Positions 8,177 through 14,556 are shown, counted from the stretch's first letter. The stretch is DNA of 64,000 nucleotides from Nonomuraea turcica (GCF_030718205.1 NZ_JAUZQF010000001.1:744001-808000), one strand, 5' to 3'. Numbers and translations: made by a program. The notes: a model not told the origin generated them from the letters alone.

Positions 8177-8534
8177 CGCGGGCCGCCTCCTCGATCGCCG
8201 CCCGCACCGTGGCGGCCTGGTCGTGCGGGATCGTCACCCGGTAGGTGCTCGCTCTGGTCGCTACCACCAGGTTGGTGCCGCGCTCCTGGGCGTACACGGT
8301 CAGCGAGTCGTCATCGTCATCGTCGCCGTGTTCGAGGGAGAGCAGGAAGTACTCGCGCGCCGAGTCCGGGCTGAGCGTGTCGAGCAGCCGCGCTAGGTCG
8401 TCGGCTTCGAGCCCGATGATGCAGCCGGACACGTTGAGCAGGATGGAGCCGGCCGGGGCGTCGGGAAGTGGCCCGAGCACGTCGAAGTACGTGCCTTCGG
8501 GGCCGGCGTAGACGGCGGTGCTGATCTCAGGCAT
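8169..8534 (-). CDS. Hypothetical acidic protein of the small-gene operon
   Basis: 121 residues; ATG at 8534 overlaps the stop of the upstream Cys-rich gene, which decides the start (the open frame continues upstream but is a shadow). The sequence has VLGPLPDAPAGSILLNVSG, a helical LEADDLARLLDTLSPDSAREY, an acidic DDDDDD run (71-76), and a beta-rich C-terminus (NLVVATRASTYRVTI). No enzyme or metal motif is seen. Small, probably monomeric soluble protein; function unknown. Confidence 0.7.
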   Translation of the reverse strand: MPEISTAVYAGPEGTYFDVLGPLPDAPAGSILLNVSGCIIGLEADDLARLLDTLSPDSAREYFLLSLEHGDDDDDDSLTVYAQERGTNLVVATRASTYRVTIPHDQAATVRAAIEEAARGE

Positions 8535-8673
8535 TCCACACCACCACGGCGTTCGGGTGGACGGGGCAGGACGCGTTGCCGTGGACGTGCGGAGGTCCGG
8601 AGAGTCCGCAAGCGGTGGCCGGGTCTTGGTTGCAGTAGGTGTCGCATACGCATCCGTGCTGGTGGTTACGCAT
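8527..8673 (-). CDS. Cys/His-rich mini-protein (48 aa)
   Basis: 48 residues beginning MRNHQHGCVCDTYCNQDP. It has five cysteines in the first 25 residues plus one in SCPVHPN, and several histidines (HQH, HVH, PVHP). This is enough for one zinc site. Its start lies inside the end of the upstream zinc-ribbon gene and its stop overlaps the next start, so the three are translationally coupled. Too short for an annotated family that I know. Confidence 0.6.
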   Translation of the reverse strand: MRNHQHGCVCDTYCNQDPATACGLSGPPHVHGNASCPVHPNAVVVWNA

Positions 8674-8824
8674 GGGCGGCCACCTCCTGCCTGGCGGTGT
8701 GGGCGTGGAACTCGGTGTCCAGGTCGGCCGCGGGAACCGCCCGTCGGCAGTTGCCGCACCGGTACAGGACCGGGCCTTCGTTGAGCGGTGTGCTGCAGCG
8801 TGGGCAGCAGGTTGGGGCCATCAT
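8666..8824 (-). CDS. Zinc-ribbon mini-protein, copy 1
   Basis: 52 residues with two CxxC knuckles, CPRC and CGNC, 15 residues apart in a CCPRCSTPLNEGPVLYRCGN core: a classic four-cysteine zinc ribbon. The part after it reads CRRAVPAADLDTEFHAH. A clear paralogue is encoded at 12828-12974 with the same core and the same LD(T/V)EFHA end. Two consecutive ATGs (8824 and 8821) could start it. Zinc ribbons of this size usually bind nucleic acid or a protein partner; which one is unknown. Confidence 0.75.
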   Translation of the reverse strand: MMAPTCCPRCSTPLNEGPVLYRCGNCRRAVPAADLDTEFHAHTARQEVAAHA

Positions 8825-8866
8825 GGGGTTGCCCTTTCGATCTCTCTGTAGGGGTTGGGGGGGTAC

Positions 8867-8920
8867 GGGCGCGCCTGGTGTGAGGCTTCTTGGCGGGAGT
8901 GATCACACTCGTGCGCGCCC
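8867..8920 (-). terminator. Long intercistronic hairpin
   Basis: GGGCGCGC (8867-8874) pairs with GCGCGCCC (8913-8920), with an inner GTGTGA/TCACAC match. It lies between the gene ending at 8939 and the one starting at 8824. It may be an attenuator, processing site or weak terminator; there is no T-run. Confidence 0.45.
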
Positions 8921-8938
8921 GTCTTCATCTGTTGCGGT

Positions 8939-9226
8939 TCAGCGCAGGGTCGGATCCTGGTGCTCTTCGCCTAGGCCGTGCCACCAGTTCGCGGCTCCGC
9001 CCTCGTCCTCGATACGAAGCGCATGCTCACGGCAGTGCCCGAAGTCCGCTTCCGGGTCGGATCGCTGGCGGCAGTACACGGTCCCGGTCCAGTTGCCCTG
9101 CTCGACGACCCAGGAGCAGAGGCCCTGCCGGAACAGCACCACCTCCTCCGCCAGCCACCGGCACGGATGCGTGTCGGGCGTGATGCGAGCGCCCGCCGGC
9201 CGCCCGTCTGTGTGCGCGTACCTCAT
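8939..9226 (-). CDS. Hypothetical protein of the small-gene operon
   Basis: 95 residues; ATG at 9226 is preceded by GGGGGAG and overlaps the previous stop (ATGA). It starts MRYAHTDGRPAGARITP and contains HPCRWLAEEVVLFRQGLCSW, TVYCRQRSDPEADFGHCREH and WWHGLGEEH. Four Cys and several His could bind a metal, but there is no tight CxxC pair. Function unknown. Confidence 0.65.
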   Translation of the reverse strand: MRYAHTDGRPAGARITPDTHPCRWLAEEVVLFRQGLCSWVVEQGNWTGTVYCRQRSDPEADFGHCREHALRIEDEGGAANWWHGLGEEHQDPTLR

Positions 9227-9609
9227 CCGAACTCCCCCGGCCAGTACGTGATCGGCCACGCCCCCCTGGTCCTGGGCTCAACGAACAGCCGGGCGCTGAA
9301 CTCGCAGAACCCCACCGGGCGCAGGTCGAACGTGGCGTACCCGTGACAGATCGTCGCCCGGACCCGCTCGGCGCCACCATCAAGGTGTGCCAGCGGGTCG
9401 TCCACCACGGTCCCGGGCGCGTAATGGATGTGCTGCATGTACTCGGCGACGGCCTTTGTCATCCGCTCGGGGCTGACGTGGCCGAGCACGTACAGGTGAT
9501 CGTCGTCCTCGCTGTCATAGAGATCGAGGCCCGCAGCGGGAAATCCCTTGGGAGGCCGGGTTCGGCGGCGCTGCCAGGCGACCAGCAGGCCGGTTATCAA
9601 GCGACGCAT
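9223..9609 (-). CDS. Hypothetical protein with N-terminal hydrophobic helix
   Basis: 128 residues. ATG at 9609 was chosen because it overlaps the stop of the gene before it (TGATG). MRRLITGLLVAWQRRRTRPP could be a short amphipathic or signal-anchor helix. The rest has DLYDSEDDDHLYVLGHVSPERMTKA and an ending with YWPGEFG. Not recognised; part of the translationally coupled run from 10657 down to 8939. Confidence 0.65.
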   Translation of the reverse strand: MRRLITGLLVAWQRRRTRPPKGFPAAGLDLYDSEDDDHLYVLGHVSPERMTKAVAEYMQHIHYAPGTVVDDPLAHLDGGAERVRATICHGYATFDLRPVGFCEFSARLFVEPRTRGAWPITYWPGEFG

Positions 9610-9884
9610 CAGGCCCACCCTTCGCGGACGATGCCGGAGTCCGGCGGCGGCTCCCACAGCTGCATGCTGGTGACCCAGCTCAGCCGAATGACTCTGGGGA
9701 CGACGCCACCGGTGGGTGTGAGCTGGGCGTACACCGACATGACCACCTGGCCGGGTGGCGCTGCCAGGTCGTGGGGGTTGAGCAGCATCTCGTACTGCCC
9801 CTCGCTGACCTGCGCGTACAACTTGCGGGGAGTGCGGTCGTCTCCCTCGTACGTGATCTCGACGTTGCGGAACAATTCACTCAC
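9609..9884 (-). CDS. Hypothetical beta-rich small protein
   Basis: 91 residues from a GTG at 9884 with GGGAG upstream. The sequence (SELFRNVEITYEGDDRTPRK, then MLLNPHDLAAPPGQVVMSVYAQ) looks like a small beta-sandwich. No cysteine pairs or catalytic motifs are present. The longer upstream open frame is a shadow of the adjacent genes. Confidence 0.65.
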   Translation of the reverse strand: MSELFRNVEITYEGDDRTPRKLYAQVSEGQYEMLLNPHDLAAPPGQVVMSVYAQLTPTGGVVPRVIRLSWVTSMQLWEPPPDSGIVREGWA

Positions 9885-9886
9885 GG

Positions 9887-10141
9887 TCAGCTCCCTACCG
9901 GCCGGGCAGCGAACTGGTCGACCGCGTCCAGGTCGTCCCGGCTCATCCGGGCAAGGCCGAGTTCCGCGAGGAACCGCACCCACCCGGGGTGATCGTCGAA
10001 AACGTGCCCGGCGACGGACGCGACACCGAAGGGGAAGGTGGCGCGCTCGATCATCAGCCACTGCTTGGTGTGGTTAGTGATGAGGACGCCGACGCTGGCG
10101 TTGTCGCAGACCTTTACGACGACGCGGTCACCGGCCTTCAC
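9887..10141 (-). CDS. Small KxGDRVVV protein, copy 2
   Basis: 84 residues from a GTG overlapping the stop of the preceding gene (GTGA). It starts VKAGDRVVVKVCDNASVGV, parallel to the gene at 7887-8093, then diverges; the C-terminal half (MSRDDLDAVDQFAARPV) is helical. The shared DNA around the two starts extends into the preceding gene, so a two-gene unit was duplicated. Function unknown; a small beta-barrel start is likely. Confidence 0.68.
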   Translation of the reverse strand: MKAGDRVVVKVCDNASVGVLITNHTKQWLMIERATFPFGVASVAGHVFDDHPGWVRFLAELGLARMSRDDLDAVDQFAARPVGS

Positions 10142-10338
10142 CGGGTTCTCCGCTCGGCGTCGAGCAGCGTCCAGCCGGACGCCTGCGGGCCGAACGCCTT
10201 CACGGCGTTGGCCCGGGCCCGCTGTTCGATCTCGGCGTCGGACAACTTCTCGTACGGCTCCACCGGGACGCGGGTGTGCCAGCAGACGTTGCCGCTGTCG
10301 GCGCCCATGCGCATGCGGACGCGGTAGTGCGGCGACAT
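10138..10338 (-). CDS. Hypothetical protein ending DAERRTR, full-length copy
   Basis: 66 residues; ATG at 10338 overlaps the preceding stop (TGATG). It starts MSPHYRVRMRMGADSG and has a helical part (KLSDAEIEQRARANAVKAFG) before the end GWTLLDAERRTR. The same ending occurs in the 28-residue frame at 8090-8176. It resembles small proteins that recur in actinomycete plasmids and integrative elements. Function unknown. Confidence 0.68.
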   Translation of the reverse strand: MSPHYRVRMRMGADSGNVCWHTRVPVEPYEKLSDAEIEQRARANAVKAFGPQASGWTLLDAERRTR

Positions 10339-10523
10339 CACGCCCCCGCCCTGTGGGTGTGGAATGCGCCTCGACAGCAGTCGGGGCAGTTCGTGTCGAA
10401 GTAGTCGCCCGGGTAGGCGGGCTGGCCGTTCGGCCGCTGCAGCTCGACTGGGATGGGCAGGCTGCACATGCAGCAGCGGGTGCCGTTGCCTCGCCCTATG
10501 CATCCTGGGCAGGTGTCGCTCAT
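10338..10523 (-). CDS. Cys-rich zinc mini-protein (61 aa)
   Basis: 61 residues with CPGC, CCMC and CPDCC clusters, enough for one or two zinc sites. It begins MSDTCPGCIGRGNGTRCCMC. The CxxCxGxGxG start is like a DnaJ-type zinc finger repeat. ATG at 10521-10523 overlaps the previous stop. Probably a structural or adaptor protein; no catalytic residues are evident. Confidence 0.65.
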   Translation of the reverse strand: MSDTCPGCIGRGNGTRCCMCSLPIPVELQRPNGQPAYPGDYFDTNCPDCCRGAFHTHRAGA

Positions 10524-10657
10524 GCGCCCTCCGCCCATTGCACGACGACCCAGCGGGGGATGATCCCCATGCCGCCGCAGAAGTCGCAGCCGTCGCCGTC
10601 GCACCCGGTGCATGTGGCCGGGTTGTCCTCTTCCCAGGGTTTCGTGCCAGGGATCAT
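10520..10657 (-). CDS. DnaJ-type zinc-finger mini-protein (45 aa)
   Basis: 45 residues with CTGCDGDGCDFCGGMG, which is the CxxCxGxG plus CxxCxG pattern of a DnaJ central zinc finger in miniature. It begins MIPGTKPWEEDNPAT and ends VVVQWAEGA. A related mini-protein is at 13866-13994. The stop overlaps the next ATG. It could bind zinc and unfolded or partner proteins, but no family is assigned. Confidence 0.62.
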   Translation of the reverse strand: MIPGTKPWEEDNPATCTGCDGDGCDFCGGMGIIPRWVVVQWAEGA

Positions 10658-10667
10658 CAGTGCGCTC

Positions 10668-10829
10668 CTATTGGTCGTCTTCCGTGGCTTTTCGGACGCT
10701 GATTCGCACGCCCGCCTGGTTGGCCGCCTGCTTCAACTGCTGGAGTTCGGCGTCGCTGTATATGGCGTGAGGCGTACCGGCGAACGGGCGGTCGTCGTAG
10801 ACCCTGACGAAGTACTTGATCTGAGGCAT
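10668..10829 (-). CDS. Small hypothetical protein (53 aa)
   Basis: 53 residues; ATG at 10829 overlaps the previous stop as TGATG. The sequence MPQIKYFVRVYDDRPFAGTP then a helix (SDAELQQLKQAANQAGV) and VRISVRKATEDDQ predicts a beta-alpha-beta fold. No metal motif. Function unknown. Confidence 0.65.
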   Translation of the reverse strand: MPQIKYFVRVYDDRPFAGTPHAIYSDAELQQLKQAANQAGVRISVRKATEDDQ

Positions 10830-10981
10830 CAGTTTCCCTTCGGGCGGTCGTGGAGGACTGCCTCCTTGGTGGCCTGGTCCGCGCGGCCCCACGCCTCCAC
10901 GTAGGCGGCGTCGGCGGCCGGGTCGCGCCGGGCGGCGGCGCGAAGCCTCCGCAGGTCTTCGACGGTCGGCTGGCTGTTCAT
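10829..10981 (-). CDS. Small helical protein (50 aa)
   Basis: 50 residues with a strong AAAGGAG upstream of the ATG at 10981. It starts MNSQPTVEDLRRLRAAARR and is entirely helical and charged, with AYVEAWGRADQATKEAV. It is coupled to the next gene. Function unknown. Confidence 0.6.
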   Translation of the reverse strand: MNSQPTVEDLRRLRAAARRDPAADAAYVEAWGRADQATKEAVLHDRPKGN

Positions 10982-11014
10982 CGAATGGCGCTCCTTTCGG
11001 TGTGAGGGTGGGTG

Positions 11015-11665
11015 TCAGCCGAGCAGCTCGCGCAGCAAGGCCTCGTGCGCCGCGAACACCCGGCCGCCGTAGACCCTTCGCAGGTACTCCACGAGAGCGG
11101 CGTAGGTGCCCGCGCACACCCACTCAGCGCGCCGCGCGTCGTCCGCCCCGACCACAGCCGGCAACTCCGCCCCGACGACGGTGCCCAGATGGGTGCGGAC
11201 GGGCACAGTCACCATCCACGCCTCATCCGACGCACGCGGATCCGGCACGTACCGCGCAGGCAGCACACGCCAGGGAACGCCACCCAGCCGCAGGCCGGTC
11301 TCCTCGCGCAGCTCGCGGAGCGCTGCCACTCCCGGATCCTCGCCAGCTTCCACGGTGCCGCCGGGCAGCGCCCAGCCGTGGCCGTCGCCCCGCTCCACCA
11401 TGACCAGCACCCGGTCGTGCGCGGTGTGCGCGGTCACGATGGCGTCCGCGCAGAGCTGCTCGCCCCAGTGGCCGAGCTCGTTGCGGCCGTACCTAATACC
11501 GGTGGGCGCGAACGGGTTGAGCGGGCGCCCGTCGACAACGTGGAACGGGATCGCGGCGGCAGCCTGGCGGGGCGCCCAGTCGATCTGAGTGGGGTCGTCG
11601 CACGGGTCAGCCCAGCCGTCGCGGACGCCTATCGTCAGCACGTCGGGATGCGTGTATGTGCGCAT
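11015..11665 (-). CDS. NUDIX hydrolase
   Basis: 216 residues. A complete NUDIX box lies at about 103-125: G103, E109, then REL-x-EE-x-GL with Arg117, Glu118, Glu121, Glu122 and Gly124. It should hydrolyse a nucleoside diphosphate linked to another group, in the style of ADP-ribose pyrophosphatase, with Mg bound by the REUxEE glutamates. A 70-residue N-terminal part with [17 protein letters not shown] precedes the NUDIX fold. NUDIX genes are regular companions of pSAM2-like integrative elements, next to the activator and transfer genes (family knowledge), which fits the setting here. Substrate unknown. Confidence 0.85.
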   Translation of the reverse strand: MRTYTHPDVLTIGVRDGWADPCDDPTQIDWAPRQAAAAIPFHVVDGRPLNPFAPTGIRYGRNELGHWGEQLCADAIVTAHTAHDRVLVMVERGDGHGWALPGGTVEAGEDPGVAALRELREETGLRLGGVPWRVLPARYVPDPRASDEAWMVTVPVRTHLGTVVGAELPAVVGADDARRAEWVCAGTYAALVEYLRRVYGGRVFAAHEALLRELLG

Positions 11666-11671
11666 GCTGCC

Positions 11672-11893
11672 TCACATCTGGATGTTGATGTCGCCGACGA
11701 TGGTGTCGGCCTGGACGCCGACGCGGCCGCGCCCGACCTGCATGTTGACCGTCCGCTCTTTGCCGGTCTTGCGTGGGGGCTTCGGCGTCTCGGGGTTGGT
11801 GTCCGACTGCGTCTCGTTGTCGCCGGGCGGCACGACGCGTCCGACCTGGACGGGGGTGTAGCCGCTCTTGGCGATGTTCGTCTTCTTGCTCAT
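11672..11893 (-). CDS. Hypothetical protein with repetitive C-terminal beta motif
   Basis: 73 residues; ATG at 11893. Basic N-terminus (MSKKTNIAKSGYTPVQVGRV), a Pro/Thr/Glu linker (QSDTNPETPKPPRKT) and a C-terminal MQVGRGRVGVQADTIVGDIN. The alternating V-x-G pattern at the end suggests a short beta-strand ladder. Proteins with a similar ending occur on actinomycete plasmids. Function unknown. Confidence 0.6.
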   Translation of the reverse strand: MSKKTNIAKSGYTPVQVGRVVPPGDNETQSDTNPETPKPPRKTGKERTVNMQVGRGRVGVQADTIVGDINIQM

Positions 11894-11927
11894 GGATTGC
11901 TCCTCTGCTGTGTTGTTGGGGCGATGG

Positions 11928-11962
11928 GTGGTGGCCCGGCCGCGCCAGGTCCGGGCCACCAC
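11928..11962 (-). other. Perfect 12-bp intercistronic hairpin
   Basis: GTGGTGGCCCGG (11928-11939) and CCGGGCCACCAC (11951-11962) are exact reverse complements with an 11-base loop. It lies between two small genes of one operon and lacks a T-run, so transcript processing or attenuation is as likely as termination. Confidence 0.6.
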
Positions 11963-11969
11963 GCTCGGG

Positions 11970-12161
11970 TCAGCGTCGGACGCGGTAGCGAGCCTCGCCG
12001 CGCGTGACCATGCCGCTGTGGCCGTTGCTGAGTTCGATCCAGCGGCCTTGGATGCGGAAGCCGTCACCGTCGCCGATGCCGTAGGCGTCGAGCACGCGTG
12101 TGCCGTCTTCGAGAACGTCACCGGCCTTCAGGTCAGCGGCGTCCACTTCGCGGATCGCCAT
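11970..12161 (-). CDS. Small beta-rich protein (63 aa)
   Basis: 63 residues starting MAIREVDAADLKAGDVLED and continuing DAYGIGDGDGFRIQGRWIEL. The LKAGDVL element echoes the KxGDRVVV genes. Three bases separate it from the HU gene upstream, so the two are coexpressed. Likely a small SH3-like barrel; function unknown. Confidence 0.65.
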   Translation of the reverse strand: MAIREVDAADLKAGDVLEDGTRVLDAYGIGDGDGFRIQGRWIELSNGHSGMVTRGEARYRVRR

Positions 12162-12164
12162 CGG

Positions 12165-12443
12165 TTAGGCGGCGCTCACGGCCTGCTTGAACCCAGCGCC
12201 CGCCTTGAACGCCGGCACGTGCTTCGCTGCCACCGGCACCGGCGCGCCGCCGCGCGGGTTCGGCGCGGTGCGGGCCTCGCGGAACCTGCGCTCGAAGCTG
12301 CCGAAGCCGATGATCTGCACCGTGTCCCCGGCGGCCACGGCGGCCTGAACGGTGTCGAGCGTGGCGCTGATGATGGCGGCGACGTCGGCCTTGCTGCGGC
12401 CGGTGTTGACGGCGACGGTGTCGATGAGCTGGGTCTTGTTCAT
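12165..12443 (-). CDS. HU-type DNA-binding protein
   Basis: 92 residues; ATG at 12443. The sequence MNKTQLIDTVAVNTGRSKAD, the dimer-core helix ATLDTVQAAVAAGDTVQIIG, the FGSFERRFREARTAPNPRGG arm and the VPAFKAGAGFK end match the HU/IHF family over its whole length. It bends and compacts DNA as a dimer. HU genes on mobile elements may help excision, replication or shield the element; that part is inference. A 12-bp hairpin and a shorter one lie in its leader. Confidence 0.9.
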   Translation of the reverse strand: MNKTQLIDTVAVNTGRSKADVAAIISATLDTVQAAVAAGDTVQIIGFGSFERRFREARTAPNPRGGAPVPVAAKHVPAFKAGAGFKQAVSAA

Positions 12444-12466
12444 GTGCTTCTCCTTGCTGTGGTGGT

Positions 12467-12527
12467 GGAGCGGACGCTCCGGGCGCACGCCCGGCCCGAG
12501 AAGGGGGCTGGAGTAGGCCGGGCGTGC
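12467..12527 (-). other. Double hairpin in the HU gene leader
   Basis: Two palindromes: GGAGC...GCTCC (12467-12480, GGAGCGGACGCTCC) and a perfect 12-bp stem GCACGCCCGGCC (12485-12496) / GGCCGGGCGTGC (12516-12527). On the minus strand the long stem comes first and the short one sits before the ribosome site. The same order recurs in other spacers of this operon. CGCAACGTCAGCG follows at 12531-12543. Confidence 0.65.
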
Positions 12528-12551
12528 ACGCGCAACGTCAGCGGAGGCGGC

Positions 12552-12734
12552 TCAGGTGCTCAGCTCGCGCAGGATGCGCTTCGGCCCCCAATTCGGGTTG
12601 GCCTTGGCCAGCTTCTGCGCCTCAGGCGTGGCCAGCCGCGCCACATCCGCCGGGTTCTGCGGGGTGCGCCGGTCGGGGTTGTTGATGGGGTGGAACGGGC
12701 CGCTGCCGCGGGGGTCGTCGTTGTCTCCGAACAT
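12552..12734 (-). CDS. Small hypothetical protein (60 aa)
   Basis: 60 residues starting MFGDNDDPRGSGPFHPINN with RTPQNPADVARLATPEAQKL and a basic end (NPNWGPKRILRELST). No cysteine. Hydrophilic and probably partly disordered. Flanked on both sides by double-hairpin spacers. Function unknown. Confidence 0.65.
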   Translation of the reverse strand: MFGDNDDPRGSGPFHPINNPDRRTPQNPADVARLATPEAQKLAKANPNWGPKRILRELST

Positions 12735-12759
12735 GTGAAGTCCTTCCTTCTGTGGACGA

Positions 12760-12808
12760 GGGGCCGGTCGCCCCGGGCGCCCGCCCGGCGGAGGGAAGAC
12801 GCCGGGCG
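12760..12808 (-). other. Double hairpin spacer
   Basis: GGGGC (12760-12764) / GCCCC (12770-12774) and CGCCCGGCG (12782-12790) / CGCCGGGCG (12800-12808). Arrangement is the same as in the HU leader: long stem first on the minus strand, short stem next to the downstream gene's ribosome site. Confidence 0.6.
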
Positions 12809-12827
12809 AGCACCCCGAACGGTCGGA

Positions 12828-12974
12828 TCAGTGGCTGGGGACTGTCATGGCGGGCTGGCGGGCGTGGAACTCGACGTCGAGATCAGCCGCCCACACGGCA
12901 CGCCGGCAGTTGGCGCACCGGTAGACGACCGGCCCCTCGTCCAACGCCGTGGCGCAGCGCGGGCAGCGGTTCAT
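12828..12974 (-). CDS. Zinc-ribbon mini-protein, copy 2
   Basis: 48 residues; ATG at 12974 overlaps the previous stop. Two knuckles (CPRC and CANC) in the core MNRCPRCATALDEGPVVYRC, then ANCRRAVWAADLDVEFHAR. The 8666-8824 protein matches at most positions, so they are paralogues within one operon. A zinc ribbon without extra domains; partner unknown. Confidence 0.75.
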   Translation of the reverse strand: MNRCPRCATALDEGPVVYRCANCRRAVWAADLDVEFHARQPAMTVPSH

Positions 12975-13150
12975 AGCGCCCGGCATCCCTGGGCGTGCTT
13001 GTCGGCGTCCGTGTGACGGCCGTTCGCCTTGTCGCCGCAGCCGCCGCACTGGTACTCGCCGGGCCCGAACAACGGTTGAACGTTCTCCGGGTGGCGTGTC
13101 CAGGTGACGGTGTTGCCGCCAGCGGTCTTGTACTTGATCTCGTCCTTCAT
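12971..13150 (-). CDS. GG(N)TVTW-CxxC-H-C zinc mini-protein, copy A
   Basis: 59 residues; ATG at 13150. An N-terminal beta hairpin (YKTAGGNTVTWTR) is followed by CGGCG and a C-terminal helix with HTDADKHAQGC. The CxxC plus H-x3-C spacing fits a CCHC zinc finger. Two paralogues in the same operon (13595-13777 and 14629-14805) share the GG-x-(T/V)-V pattern and the helix end. The start overlaps nothing upstream but the stop overlaps the zinc-ribbon ATG. Confidence 0.7.
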   Translation of the reverse strand: MKDEIKYKTAGGNTVTWTRHPENVQPLFGPGEYQCGGCGDKANGRHTDADKHAQGCRAL

Positions 13151-13167
13151 GGGTTTCCTCTCCGGGG

Positions 13168-13371
13168 CTAGTTGGGGGAGGTTCTCGTCACGTACGGGAC
13201 GTGGATCTCGTGGCCGCGTCTGCAGGACCCGTTGTATGGGCCGAGCTCGTTGGCGCTGGTCGCGAATGCGTCCACGCCGCACCCTTCGGCAGGGCAGGTG
13301 TACAGCGCCAGCCACCCGCTACCGTGCGGGTTCTTTCCGATCTTGTAGTTGAGGTGTCCGGCGTACCTCAT
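13168..13371 (-). CDS. Cys/His mini-protein (67 aa)
   Basis: 67 residues starting MRYAGHLNYKIGKNPHGSG, with CPAEGC and CRRGHEIH elements that could bind zinc through CxxxxC plus C-x3-H-x2-H. The middle is beta-rich (WLALYT). Start overlaps the preceding stop (ATGA). Related to the other zinc mini-proteins in design but not obviously in sequence. Confidence 0.65.
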   Translation of the reverse strand: MRYAGHLNYKIGKNPHGSGWLALYTCPAEGCGVDAFATSANELGPYNGSCRRGHEIHVPYVTRTSPN

Positions 13372-13547
13372 AGCGACCGGTCCCGGGCGACCGCGCGGCC
13401 GAGTGGCGGGAGCTTCGCCTCCGCCTTGCGGATGCGCTCCTGGCTGGCTGCGTAGCGCGGGTCTTCCTCGCTGTCCACGTGCGCCGTGTCGCGGAGCGCG
13501 GCCGTGAGTTCGTCGCGGTCCGCCTTACTGCCGAGGATCTTGCTCAT
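13368..13547 (-). CDS. Small charged helical protein (59 aa)
   Basis: 59 residues; ATG at 13547 with GAGAACACC upstream. MSKILGSKADRDELTAALRD then DPRYAASQERIRKAEAKLPP: two charged helices, no cysteine. Possibly a small DNA-associated or adaptor protein. Function unknown. Confidence 0.6.
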   Translation of the reverse strand: MSKILGSKADRDELTAALRDTAHVDSEEDPRYAASQERIRKAEAKLPPLGRAVARDRSL

Positions 13548-13594
13548 GGTGTTCTCCTTCGTTCGACGGTGTCCGAGTGGTGGCGGCACGTCCG

Positions 13595-13777
13595 CTAGAG
13601 CGCGTTGCAGACCTTGGCGTGCCGCTCGGCATCGCCGGAGTAGACGCGCGCGTCCTTATTGCGGCCGTGGCAGCCCTTGCACTCCCAGCCGCCCGTCAGA
13701 TCGCCGAAACCGTCTTCTCGGGTCGGCTTGAACACCACGACGTTGCCGCCCTTGGTGCGGTATCGGATCACGTTCAT
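13595..13777 (-). CDS. GG(N)VVV-CxxC-H-C zinc mini-protein, copy B
   Basis: 60 residues. MNVIRYRTKGGNVVVFKPTR parallels the start of copy A, then CKGCHGRNKD, and a C-terminal helix GDAERHAKVC. The CxxC and H-x3-C positions match the other two copies, so the fold is conserved while the linker varies. A double-hairpin spacer lies directly upstream. Confidence 0.7.
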   Translation of the reverse strand: MNVIRYRTKGGNVVVFKPTREDGFGDLTGGWECKGCHGRNKDARVYSGDAERHAKVCNAL

Positions 13778-13802
13778 GACAGGTCTCCTGTTCGCTTGAT
13801 GG

Positions 13803-13855
13803 GGAGCTGGCTGCTCCGGCCGCCCGTCCAGCCCCAGGGGAAGCGGCTGGACGGG
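13803..13855 (-). other. Double hairpin spacer
   Basis: GGAGC (13803-13807) / GCTCC (13813-13817) and a perfect 11-bp stem CCCGTCCAGCC (13823-13833) / GGCTGGACGGG (13845-13855). CGCAACGTCAGCG follows at 13859-13871, identical over 13 bases to the site after the HU-leader hairpin. Confidence 0.65.
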
Positions 13856-13865
13856 AGCCGCAACG

Positions 13866-13994
13866 TCAGCGCCTACCGGTGCCGTTGCAAGACGGGCAGT
13901 CCGCCGCGAGTGCGAGCCCGTTGGGCGCCGGCGTGCCGGTGACCTGGCCGGAGCCGTGGCAGTCGGCGCACACGCCCTTCGTCGTTCGCCGCAT
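13866..13994 (-). CDS. DnaJ-type zinc-finger mini-protein (42 aa)
   Basis: 42 residues with two CxxCxGxG repeats, CADCHGSGQV and CPSCNGTGRR, the exact repeat unit of the DnaJ zinc finger. ATG at 13994. This is a complete four-cysteine site in a minimal protein, similar in style to the protein at 10520-10657. DnaJ fingers bind partly folded polypeptides; whether this mini-version does is unknown. Confidence 0.65.
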   Translation of the reverse strand: MRRTTKGVCADCHGSGQVTGTPAPNGLALAADCPSCNGTGRR

Positions 13995-13997
13995 CGT

Positions 13998-14108
13998 TCA
14001 CTTCTCCTTGGTGGTGAGTTGCTTGATGTACCGGTCGGCCATGGCGAACCGGGCGGCGGCCGGCTTGGTCGCGCGGGCCGCCCTCTGGAGCGTCTGCTTG
14101 TCGGTCAC
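13998..14108 (-). CDS. Basic mini-protein (36 aa)
   Basis: 36 residues from a GTG that overlaps the previous stop (GTGA). VTDKQTLQRAARATKPAAAR then FAMADRYIKQLTTKEK: a basic helix. It lies between a small membrane protein and a zinc mini-protein. Function unknown and gene status uncertain because of its size. Confidence 0.5.
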   Translation of the reverse strand: MTDKQTLQRAARATKPAAARFAMADRYIKQLTTKEK

Positions 14109-14296
14109 TGCGGCGTCCGGTCTTCGCGCCGGGTCTCGAGGGTGATGAGCACGATCACCGCACCGCTCAGCGCCGCCGTCCCGACGAGCGCCAGCCATGC
14201 CAGCGCGACGTGGCCGCCGAACAGCAGCCACAGCATCAGGGCCGAACCGCCGCCGAGCACCGCGGTAAGACTGGCCAGCTTTATGGCGACGCCCAT
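14105..14296 (-). CDS. Small two-helix membrane protein
   Basis: 63 residues, ATG at 14296. Two hydrophobic helices (about 4-27 and 29-52) with a GGH turn, ending in a charged ETRREDRTPQ tail. Such proteins near TraB in pSAM2-like elements are often Spd-like (spread) proteins. That role is inferred from context only. Confidence 0.65.
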   Translation of the reverse strand: MGVAIKLASLTAVLGGGSALMLWLLFGGHVALAWLALVGTAALSGAVIVLITLETRREDRTPQ

Positions 14297-14556
14297 CAGA
14301 AGCTGTCCCGCACCTTGCGCGCGGCGTCCTTCATCAGCCGCTTGGCCTCTCGCGAGCCGACCTCGCGAATCAGGTCGGCCTCTGCGGCGCGCTGGTCCGC
14401 GCGGCTAGAGCCGAAGCCCGGATTGGCGGTGTAGGCGAGCCGCTGGTGGCGGTTCGTGGTGTGGCTCTGGGCTCTGGCGCGGGCGTCCGTCTTGTCGGGC
14501 ATCCGGCTGCCGGCGCCTGCGTTCGCGAGCTTGTCGAGCTTTTCGAACAGACCCAC
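14296..14556 (-). CDS. Hypothetical basic protein (86 aa)
   Basis: 86 residues from a GTG at 14556. GLFEKLDKLANAGAGSRMPD, then RARAQSHTTNRHQRLAYTAN, then a helical basic end with REAKRLMKDAARKVRDSF. Very basic and probably nucleic-acid binding, by composition. Its stop overlaps the membrane protein start (ATGA-type). Confidence 0.6.
   Translation of the reverse strand: MGLFEKLDKLANAGAGSRMPDKTDARARAQSHTTNRHQRLAYTANPGFGSSRADQRAAEADLIREVGSREAKRLMKDAARKVRDSF

Noticed and set aside
11012..12007. Long plus-strand reading frame
   Set aside because: It is the antisense shadow of the NUDIX gene and neighbours, with Arg/Pro/Ala-rich low-quality composition.
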